Part shown: positions 56,260 to 64,000 of the stretch, piece after piece
How positions within the stretch are numbered: the first letter of the stretch is position 1
Layout: each line of letters starts with the position of its first letter
Source: Didymella arachidicola
Taxonomy: Eukaryota > Ascomycota > Dothideomycetes > Pleosporales > Didymellaceae
Reading direction: 5' to 3'
DNA length: 64,000 nucleotides
Assembly: GCA_016630955.3 (NCBI GenBank)
Contig: CM049985.1
Location: 3,224,001 to 3,288,000 of the forward strand
Program-made: the position numbers and the translations under genes
The notes under the pieces: generated by a model
Databases searched by the model: none
Told to the model about the DNA's origin: nothing
The model's input: the letters and a program-made list of their open reading frames with translations, nothing else

Positions 56260-57530
56260 CTAGCTAAGCTTACTATATCCGTAGCCTTCTTCGAGACCAG
56301 GCCTTTTGACACTGACCAAGACGAAAGAGAGACAGACATCTTCAACAGACATTTGCAAAACACAGCTTTGAGTACATGGCTTCGAGTGCAGAAGTGAAAG
56401 TAGACGTACATCTGGTGCTGACCTGCCATAGATCGTGAAAGCCAGTTGCCCCCCAACTGATGAACCACCGCAAACTTCGAGAGGTCGAATCACGCAAGAC
56501 AGTTGGCAGCGTGTGGGGTCTGTCTGAAGGACCAAATCAGCCCCTCCGTTTACGGTCGAGTCGTCCAGTCGCTGTGCGCAGTCTGTATAATCGTGAGTTG
56601 GCAATTACAAAAGACTACTTGACCGTCAATGTTACAAAGTCCCATGTACTTACTGCAGGTCGTGCCTTGCAGGGCCGCAAAGGCGCTGAGACCGAACTTT
56701 GTTTGACAAGCCGTGATGCAGACAGCCGCATTTACCCCAGCAACGCCTCCAACTGCTGGAATAACAACACTGGAGCTCGGAGCAAAAGTCCCCCTGGTAC
56801 AATTATTCACATGTCTTTAGAGCGTTTTAAAGTTCCACAACATACGTGTAGCATCCTTCATACGCGTATGTATCGGGAATCAAAGGAAGCGGACCCAGGA
56901 TACCATCAATGAGGCCAAGCAGCGTAGCCGGCTGCGGTTCGGAACGGTAGACAGTAAGTCGCGACGCCGTAGCGCTTGTGAGACCACAAGCCTCCGTTGT
57001 CAAACCCGGACACAGGGTAGTGCATTGATTATCCCGGGCGGTGTTGGAGAGAGCACTAGCTGTTAGCGATCCGGCACAAGCTATACTCAGGTCAGACGAA
57101 TCACCGTGACCGTTATCTGTGGAATATACTCACTACAAAGTGGACCTTTGAGGCCAGCGTAATTATAGCCTTCGTTAGCACAAGCTGAGATACATGCCTG
57201 TGCATTGTTGACGCCCACAGTGAGAAGCACGCCGGCTACCGGTGCAACAAAAGCTGGTGTGGTAGTCACAGAACCTGTAAGAGGGTTCAGTGTAGCTTCA
57301 CTGTTAGTACGTCAGTATGGCCTAGAGGCCAGGGATCAAATCCAATGCCACCCGTGAACTCACGTGAAGCAACCCACATAGCTCCAACCGCTTGGTAAGA
57401 GTGCTGTATTGGTGACTGGAACCTGTCTGGTCAGCAACTCATGTTTCGGATGACTTACAGGCTTCCCTTCAGTTGCCACGACTGAAAGGAGGGCGACAGC
57501 GACAAAGATGTCGCGAAGCATTCGTCCCAT
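56260..57530 (-). CDS. Secreted protein with two WSC domains, copy B
   Basis: Five exons fit in frame: 57364-57530, 57134-57300, 56846-57080, 56654-56793 and 56410-56582, with introns of 63, 53, 52 and 71 nt. The last segment to 56260 is read through, or alternatively spliced from a GTACGT donor at 56409. MGRMLRDIFVAVALLSVVATEGK is a signal peptide, followed by a possible LLTRQ processing site. WSC domain 1: YVGCFTEA...CISACANEGYNYAGL...CTCAGSL...CTTLCPGLTTEACG...RLTVYRS. WSC domain 2: YEGCYTGT...CITACQTKF...CNCAQRL...CQLSCVIRPLEVCGG...FTIYG. All core cysteines are present. There is no membrane anchor or GPI-like end, so it is probably a secreted wall- or glucan-binding protein. Confidence 0.7.
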
Positions 57531-57721
57531 GGCCAGTAGACGTTCTGCTCCGAGAGTGGAAAACGCAAGATGAATTTTTTTTTCTTTTGTGATGATAAGA
57601 CTCGTATGCTTATTATCTGTAATGATCGTGGTGATGTAGAGAGTGATTGACGCAACAAAATAAGGGTGTGATGAAATGTGTAATGGTGGCAAGGGTCAAA
57701 AGGGGCAGCAGACACTAGAGC

Positions 57722-57729
57722 GTATATAT
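57722..57729 (+). promoter_or_regulatory. TATA-like element between divergent genes
   Basis: GTATATATAGAAGG lies about 38 bp before the plus-strand ATG at 57760 and about 190 bp from the WSC gene B start on the other strand. Being palindromic, it could serve either, but the spacing favours the plus-strand gene. Confidence 0.4.
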
Positions 57730-57759
57730 AGAAGGAGTTTGTTAAGGCGCAAGCAAGGG

Positions 57760-58647
57760 ATGATAGAAACTTTATATCGGATCGTTCTTACAGGTATTCA
57801 GTTCTGTCGCTATCCATTCATAAAACACGGAGTACAGTCCGGCCGGGTGGAATGTAACCATATGCGCGTAGCCATCCTTTTCCTGTCCCGCTCACGTACC
57901 AGTCACTGCCCCAAATGTCACACCATTTGGACCGAGTACGTAATGAAGCCTTTCAAATTATCACACGTCTGCTTTGATGCACAAGAAAAAATCGAAAAGA
58001 TCACAGCCGATGAAGTGGTCATCGATCAGCAAGCAACTCTCTCATTGCGGGTCGACAGCACACAAATACCATCGGCAAGGTCCATGCTAAATCCATGTCT
58101 TAGGCTTATGTTAATGGAACTGCTTGCGCCGTTGGAAAACAAATCGAAGGGAATGCAAGAGAGAGTCCGGGATCAGGATATTCCTTACTTCAAATTGGTG
58201 GCGAAGGGTGTGGACGCTCGCGCAGCTTTCGCTTTTAAATTTGCGAAACTTCCTGATGAAGGCGGCCTGTTGGTGAACTACGAAATTCGCAATGTGTTTT
58301 CTGGATTACGCCCACTTAAAATAGCAGTGCGAAGATGGGAAAGTTATCGACGGTACCATGAGACAGGCCTTCTGGCCAAGCTTGGGGTTGAGGGCGAGAT
58401 ATTTGAGGAGGATTTGGGAGATCTGAGAGAGTAAGAATTGTTGAAAAATGACATGGAAGCAACCAGGAGACATGTGTTACAATCGTATAATAGCTTTCGC
58501 GAATCTACTCATGTTGAAGAGAGTGCTCCAATCCCACTCAAGAGCAAGCTAGTCGCACTGAGGATCTCGACTCAAAGAAAAGGACTGGTGTCGACCTCAG
58601 AGAGGTCCGAGAGTACATGCGAAGCTCTGAGAATCCTGAATCGTTAA
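57760..58647 (+). CDS. Uncharacterised protein, about 274 residues
   Basis: The frame runs from 57760 (just after a TATA-like element). It can be joined 57760-58430 to 58494-58647 across a 63-nt candidate intron (GTAAGA donor, AATAG acceptor), giving 274 residues. Without splicing it stops at TAA 58432-58434, yet the same frame continues protein-like afterwards. An inner Met at 57862 is possible. A CPKC pair lies near residue 45, and a region rich in Arg/Glu/Lys (VNYEIRNVFSGLRPLK, RRWESYRRYHETG) follows. There is no signal peptide or membrane span. I recognise no family, and base composition resembles its neighbours. Confidence 0.45.
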
Positions 58648-59303
58648 AAGTGCCGTCTTGAAAGTTGCCCGAGCTGGAAACGCGCGGCCAAATTCGGATG
58701 CGAGATCCAACGCGCATAGCAGACGTGTTTTTGAGAAAATTAAGCATGAAGTGCATCTACAGGATAGGTGCATGAATGGACATGAACACAAGGGCCAATG
58801 TAATTAGATCGCAGAACAACCAATCAAGGCTGTTTAATGTAGGTAACTACTGGCCATTCAGAAACCTCAAGAAACGTCTGTGCGCCACCTCGTATTCTCA
58901 TTCGTTCATGCACCTATCCTGTAGGTTGGCACGGGCACAGGGGGTCAGGCGTATCGAAGCACGGAAGCAAGCTAGGGATAGAGATGAACACTAACGAAGG
59001 GTACCGAAGGTAAAAGAAAAAGACAGGAAGGAAACGCCTCGCTAGTTCAGCTGAATTCCATTGTAACACACATGACCACCTGCAAGTGGGTCTTGGCCGT
59101 GCGTCTGGCAACAAATCTTTACGTTGGACAAATACAGAACTTCAAAATAGCACTGTGCTGTTGCCTATCCCCAGTTCGTATCTGCGCATCAATGTACCCC
59201 ATTCCAGACTCTTTAATAACATTAGCTTCAATCTAGATGGCTACTTGAACTTTCGTCTTCGCCTTTCCTCCCCTGCGCAATGGGGCGGACAAGTTGCAGT
59301 GGC
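58648..59303. other. Intergenic region between convergent genes
   Basis: About 650 bp with short chance frames only. The GTGCATGAATG-type sequence recurs on both strands (around 58770 and 58908), forming a loose inverted repeat (CCTATCCTGTAG / CTACAGGATAGG, about 58757-58768 and 58913-58924). Confidence 0.4.
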
Positions 59304-61544
59304 TTACTTCATTCTCGTCATGGCAGGCTTGCGTTTCTCCAGAGCAGAAGCTTTCTGTTCAACCGTTTTCTGCGCAGCCTTCTCAAGCTTCCGAGCTTCT
59401 CGCTTCCTGGTACTGGCGGGACTCGGTGCATTGGCTGGGATATCGTCGTCGCTGGTGGTGCTAGAGTCGGATGTATCATCCCCAGATGCTGTGGAAGGCT
59501 TGTGGGTGGCCTAGGTTGGGGTTTCGCTTCGTGTGGGTATCTTGTGCGCAGTTCCTGGTCAAGAATTTTCCCCGGTCTCTGGTGCAGGATTCGTTGTAGA
59601 CCGTGTTGCTGGTCTGGAACCAGCTCTATGTGCGGTTTTGGCTGCAGTCTGCGCCACGACTTTGGTCTTAGGGCTTGGAGGAGCGTACAGACCATCGCTG
59701 TCATCGTCGCGTGGCGGAGTTATTGCTTTCGATTTATTGCAGTTATTCGTTCCGCTTGGTCCTTCACCGTTCTCGCCTAACATCGGTGTCGGCTTACCTC
59801 TCTGTGGCTTGGTCGCTGACGTGTCGCTCTTGCTGCTTCCACGGTTGTTACCCACGGTCGATCCCTCCCTGCTATGGCCCTCTTCTGGTCGCTCCTCAGG
59901 GCCACTGTCGTCATCATCGGCAGTGGCCCCTACGCAGTCATCAATAGTCATCTGCGCATTGACGAATGTGGACCATACTTCATCCACGCACCGGAGTTCC
60001 CACTCGCACTCGTCGATATACGTGTAGATAAAATTGTCTGCAAATCTCCAGGTCCAACGTTGTGTATTCTGATTTTCTCTTGCAGGCATCAGCTCGAATT
60101 GAAACTCATCGTTGTTGACGAGCTCCTCGAATTGGATGCCCCAGAAGAAGAGCGCCACGAGCATGCGCGGCCACGGCTGGACAAGCAGATACGGGCAGTT
60201 CTGCGCAATGTTCCCAACCACAGTTTTGAGTTGTTGAACGTGGGCCCTCACCTCATTCCCATCGCGTTCGACGGTCCATCTCTTGCTATCCATATACTCG
60301 TGATCCCATAATTCGTCAGCAAAGATAGGGTCAACAAACGCCGATGCTGTCTTGCCTTTGTGGGGTTGGTACATATGTGCTTCAGATTGCTTGTCGATCT
60401 CACCGTTGTACTGGACCAGAATGTCTTCGTAACGATGTGTGGCAAATGCTTGCTGAACACCAGTCTTGTAGCTCCATGCCTCGGTGAAAGTTTCTTGCAT
60501 GACTGTATGCGCCTGCAACATAGGCCAATTGACACTGCCTGCCACTCGAGCAGCTTCCCTTGCACGGTCGCGCTCATCATCATTGCAGAACTCCCAATTG
60601 TGTTCGCGGAAAAGCTCTTGTGCGACCGTAGAAGCAGTTCTATGAGAACCCTTCGCTATGTTCGGACGGATGTACTCGGAATACATCATCAGTACGCTCT
60701 CGATCATTTGCTGCACAAGTGGCTGTGCATCGTCACTAGTAGGATTTTCGACTTTCATCACTCGATCGTGACCCCACTCCAGGGTGTGTGGTTCGTTGCT
60801 TATCCAATCGGCTTCGATACTCACGGGGACTGACCTTTTCTTCACCCAGCCTGGATACCAGTCGACGAAGTACCAGATTTGACCAGCGGCAGTGCGCTGG
60901 GCGAGAATTCTGCGCATTGCCTTGGGATTGCTTGTGGGTATTTCGATTACTTCTGTCAGCTCCCTACGCCGTGCTCTGCTTTTTGGTCGACCCCAGACGT
61001 CGTCTTCTGGTATGGGGAGGTTGGTTACTTTGTTTCCGAGACGGACTTGAAGCGGCTCTTCGTCAATATGATCCGTGTCATCTTCGTCAGTGCCCTTGGC
61101 TTTGCCCTTGGCTTTGGCTTTGCCCTTGGCTTTGCTCTTGGGTCTTTTCGCACCCTTGCTACTTGTGCCGCCAGAAGCACCACCTACGAGAGCTGCGTAT
61201 ACAGTCACAGTCTCCGTTACTGCAGTGCTTGATGGATGTGCTTTAGATTGACGATTGCGTTGGCCTCTACTGAAGCTTCGACCCAAGGTGGTATTCTCAG
61301 AACGAGTCTCGAATTGATCTTGTGCGTTAGGTCCGGGTCGCGATTCATTTTCGTTGAATCCATTTGACGTATCAAAGTCAGGTGACTGTCGATACCCATC
61401 GTCGTCGTTATCAGCACGGGGGTCGTTGCGAGAACGCTTTCGCGCAGGTTCATCTGCGGGAGTGCCAGCTTTGCGTTTAGCTGGCTTGGTCGCAGGGGAT
61501 TTCTTGACAGACTTATAAGTCTTGGCTGATCTTGAATTCGCCAT
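59304..61544 (-). CDS. Large basic/acidic, probably nuclear protein, unrecognised
   Basis: The main exon begins at MANSRSAKTYKSV (61544) and is open for 661 codons to a stop at 59559. A second stretch (59304-59510) in another frame is clearly protein-like (SGDDTSDSSTTSDDD, then TRKREARKLEKAAQK) and is probably a C-terminal exon, but I could not fix the splice junction. The first 60 residues hold nuclear-localisation-like KKSPATKPAKRK and ARKRSRND. A tandem KAKG repeat (KSKAKGKAKAKGKAKG) follows. Then QIWYFVDWYPGW...WISNE recalls a chromo-like barrel, though weakly. A helical middle with many Trp leads to a Ser/Asp/Glu-rich tail. It could be a chromatin protein, but the function is not established. 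Confidence 0.6.
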
Positions 61545-62589
61545 CATACAATGTACTGGTAAGAGTCGACCAGAGGCTTCGGTGAGGCTGGAGGTGTTAT
61601 GAAGTTCTCCTGTTAGGACGATGCGGTGTCTTTGGACCAAGTATAATCTGCACGTCCAAAGGCGTTGGGTCTTGTATGCGTCAGATCTATTCCAACGTCA
61701 GGCAAACAAAAAAGCCGGTGTAAGGGTTATTATTACGATTCCTTTGTCGAGAAACAAAAAGGTCTCAAGAGCGGCTTGTGGCCACATGCTGTCAACAAGA
61801 AATGCCAACAAGGAAACAAGGCTGGCAACAAAGAAAACCGATAAACAAACTGTCGCACGGTTGGGTGCGGGGGCTGCAGGTATAGGATCTCAAGAAGAGT
61901 GTGTATGTTGTTGTATTGTTTCAGCATCATAGCTCAGCTTATATCTAGGCCCTTGCGCGGCACGATTAGTAACACAGTTTAGGTTCACGACAGCGCTTGG
62001 CCTGCGACACAAACTGAATAAGGGCGCACGATCGGAACCAAACGCGATATTGGACAATGCCAACCCGGGTAGTACGGATGAAAGGCTCTGCCTAGGTCCA
62101 ATTCATGATTCTCCGTCATTTCGTAGACGCTCATGTGACGAGAGGGAAGCCATCTAGCTAATACTAGTTACACAAAATAATCTGGCAATATTTCCTCATA
62201 CTTCCAGCAACTGGAACTTATACTATGAGTATCCCGTAACCCGGCTTGTGTTGTTTGAAGTCAACGCTCTCCTACCTTTCGTATGCCTTGTGTGCTTACG
62301 CAAATTGCGCATCAGCTACTGTAATTTCATGCCCGTCTGATTTATTGCATCATGCGAACCATCGCGCTCTATGTCTTTGTCTTCCTTCTCTCCAACCCTC
62401 TCATCTTTGACTTTTATAGCAGCGATCCGAATACGCGAATGCCCTTGCGGATCACTCCCTACCTCTATGCCTTCATTCTTGTCATCATGGCTATCTTCAA
62501 AGAGAATTGGGGTTCTGTATCGCCATGCCGCGTTCATGCGCAGATGTATTAAGTTCAGACGTGGGCTTCCCCTGGCACGTTAAGATTTT
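61545..62589. other. Intergenic region upstream of the large nuclear protein gene
   Basis: About 1 kb. It includes the promoter of the minus-strand gene ending at 59304. Short frames only; no recognisable element before the Copia LTR relic. Confidence 0.4.
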
Positions 62590-62809
62590 GTCATTGGCAC
62601 TCTCTAACCGCTGCTTACTCCAATCTATTTGAGGCTATATGTAAGCATGGATGAACCTTCGCGGGTGCAGCTGTTCCATGATCATTCTGTATGTGCGGGC
62701 AGAGGCGAGGCGTAGAAAAGAGGGACTGCGTTTTTTCCTATCTAATGAGGGGAAGAGGGAATATACACCCTACAGATGATTATGTAACAGAGCACGTGAT
62801 GCTGGCTAA
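62590..62809 (-). repeat. Probable Copia LTR relic
   Basis: Read on the minus strand, the sequence directly after the polypurine run begins TTAGCC...CACGTGCTCTGTTACATAAT and contains CCCTCTTCCCCTCATTAG. Its position immediately 3' of a polypurine tract and a Copia RNase H segment is where the LTR should lie. The distal boundary is uncertain because no second LTR is in the window. Confidence 0.45.
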
Positions 62810-62828
62810 CCCCCCCCCCCCCCCCCCC
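62810..62828 (-). repeat. C19 run (G19 on the element strand), expanded polypurine tract
   Basis: Nineteen consecutive C on the plus strand. On the retroelement strand it reads AAGCTGGGGG..., fitting a polypurine tract at the LTR junction that has grown by slippage. Confidence 0.8.
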
Positions 62829-63544
62829 AGCTTAAGTGAATAGCAAGAAACAAAAGCTGTAAATGAGCGTCTTGCGTCTCTAAAGCTAGACGTCTTACTC
62901 TGTAGGACCCTCTGTTTACAGACCTGAATCTGATCTGTCTTGCAGTTTAGATAATAGATCGCTTAGTCCTAGCTGGCGTACAAAGTTGGCGTGTCTCTGA
63001 CAACTAAGGATCTTCGTAAGGCTATTAGCTAGCATCTCTGCAGTAGCCTTCTAATCTACCTGCAGTCTGCCCTCTGCTACCTCCTAGCGTACCTATTGGT
63101 AGTGTACGTCTACATGCTTCAGCTTCGTCTGAAGCTTGTTAGCTGTCTTTATTGCGATTAAGATAGTTTGCTGGTTATTACACTACAGTGCTAGTGCAAA
63201 CTCTAGGTTAAACTAGATTGCTTTAAAGAAGCGCTGCTACTACTCCATCTCTAATCTGGCTGTTGATAGAGAGAGTAGCTCGGCCTCTGTAGTCGATTTC
63301 GTGACTGATCGTTGGATCGTCGCCTTCTAATCAACAGGCAGTCTATACAGCTTGAAGATATAGCCTTGAGAGCTGCGTCGCGTCTCTAGCTTGTCGGCAA
63401 AAGCAGCATCTGATGCACCATAGAAGAGAGGCTCATGCTTGTGCTCTTGCTGGGATAGCCTTGTGATGCTCGTTATGCCTTGCTGCTTATCTGCGGACGC
63501 TCGAATAGCTAAGTGTTTCGTGCCTAATAGGTACCTCTACGTTA
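62829..63544 (-). mobile_element. Copia-type retrotransposon 3' pol remnant (RNase H), RIP-degraded
   Basis: The minus strand reads as Copia reverse transcriptase/RNase H from its end backwards: RYLLGTKHLAIRAS, LFYGASDAAFAD, RRSSQGYIFKL, KATIQRSVTKSTTEAE, HVDVHYQ, EMLANSLTK. These are the expected family motifs in order. The frame is broken by at least seven TAG codons, several at positions where the family has Trp (VDW, EMEW, HYQW) or Gln. This matches C-to-T changes at CpA on either strand. It ends abruptly at a TA where the second Fot1-like element begins. It is not functional. Confidence 0.8.
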
Positions 63545-64000
63545 ACGTAAGTGCATAGCGAGTAGGCCGGCTAGGCGAGTGGGCCACCCCAACAAGCTAT
63601 TAGGCCTACTAATCGCAATTGCACAACACTACCACATTATACTGTAACCTGCAGTAGATATTCTTAATCGCTAACGTCTACTGCATCTTTCTCACACGTG
63701 CGCGAGTTGTGCCCTGTCTCGCCGCAGCGCTTGCAGTGCCTTTTGCCCTGCTTGCTTGCACCTGCTCAGGCCCTACCCTCACGCGTTTCCCCCTCTACCT
63801 GCGCCCTAACGTCACATTGGGCCATTAAATCCTCTGCCTCTTCCTTTAACAGGTCTCCACCCTTCTGAATTCGCTTCCTTTTGCGCGATTTGCGCTTAGA
63901 AGCAGCCTTGTTTGACGCTTCAAGCTGCAGCACTCGGGCTGCTAATAACGTCTGCCCATGCAGCAGCATTGCAGTGCCTCTCTGCAGCTGATTAACAATC
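63545..64000 (-). mobile_element. Second Fot1/pogo-like element, partial (runs off window)
   Basis: The left end begins ACGTAAGTGCATAGCG next to TA (63543-63544) and has the same architecture as the first element's terminal repeat: two GCGAGT-containing copies (63557 on and 63574 on) followed by CCACCCCAACA. It is inserted in the Copia remnant. The rest lies beyond 64000. Confidence 0.75.
63664..64000 (-). pseudogene. Fot1-like transposase C-terminus with internal stop
   Basis: The minus-strand frame gives LEASNKAASKRKSRKRKRIQ, aligning with the first element's tail, and ends in the zinc knuckle CKRCGETGHNSRTC and a stop at 63664-63666. A TGA at 63766-63768 interrupts the same frame, most simply by CGA-to-TGA. 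The catalytic domain would lie beyond the window edge. It probably derives from a different Fot1 lineage than the intact copy, since the tails differ at many positions. Confidence 0.8.

Noticed and set aside
57423..57458. 36-nt GTAAGT...ACAG candidate intron in the first exon of WSC gene B
   Set aside because: Too short for a fungal intron, and reading through keeps the frame and gives a plausible processing site (LLTRQ).
1..64000. CRISPR arrays, bacterial operons or ribosome binding sites
   Set aside because: No regularly spaced repeats. Introns and fungal gene content show this is eukaryotic DNA.

Overview
The window looks like nuclear DNA of a filamentous ascomycete, most likely a Dothideomycete (Pleosporales-like). 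The evidence is short introns (about 40-70 nt, GTAAGT/GTATGT donors, CTAAC-like branch sites), fungal-type genes (Mrp51, Bbc1/Mti1, Rtr1, WSC proteins, a Cax/Vcx-type exchanger), Fot1/pogo-like DNA transposons, and a Copia relic whose stop codons have the TGG-to-TAG and CAG-to-TAG pattern expected from repeat-induced point mutation (RIP). The species assignment is inference only. LAYOUT. 1-13.9 kb is gene-poor and accessory in character. It holds three paralogous genes of an unrecognised family (7.8 kb minus, 9.9 kb minus, 10.7 kb plus) that share an ordered Cys...His...Asp motif set; two copies carry an in-frame stop. It also has a perfect 16-bp hairpin and a Pol III-like relic near 12.3 kb. 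13.9-30.3 kb is the first well-packed block: an MFS drug/polyamine-type transporter, an F-box-like protein abutting a truncated GH43 fragment, an uncharacterised 452-codon gene, two divergent small single-span membrane proteins, ribosomal protein eS17, a divergent Ca2+/H+ exchanger and a secreted PA-domain M28 aminopeptidase. 30.3-35.6 kb is a gene desert. 35.6-48.7 kb is the second packed block: a disordered/coiled-coil protein, mitochondrial ribosomal protein Mrp51, an intact 1,855-bp Fot1-like transposon 115 bp upstream of the Mrp51 start, the Pol II CTD phosphatase Rtr1/RPAP2, and the actin-patch SH3 protein Bbc1/Mti1, divergent from Rtr1. 48.7-61.5 kb is mostly intergenic, with two WSC-domain genes, an unrecognised plus-strand gene and a large basic/acidic, probably nuclear protein. 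61.5-64 kb is a transposon nest: a RIP-degraded Copia LTR, polypurine tract and RNase H segment, cut by a second Fot1-like element that runs off the window. HOW THE GENES RELATE. No biosynthetic cluster or operon-like pathway is visible. The conserved blocks are housekeeping or trafficking genes, each with its own promoter or paired divergently. The three-copy Cys-His-Asp family and the WSC pair with its repeated intron-like motif are the parts least explained by known annotation.
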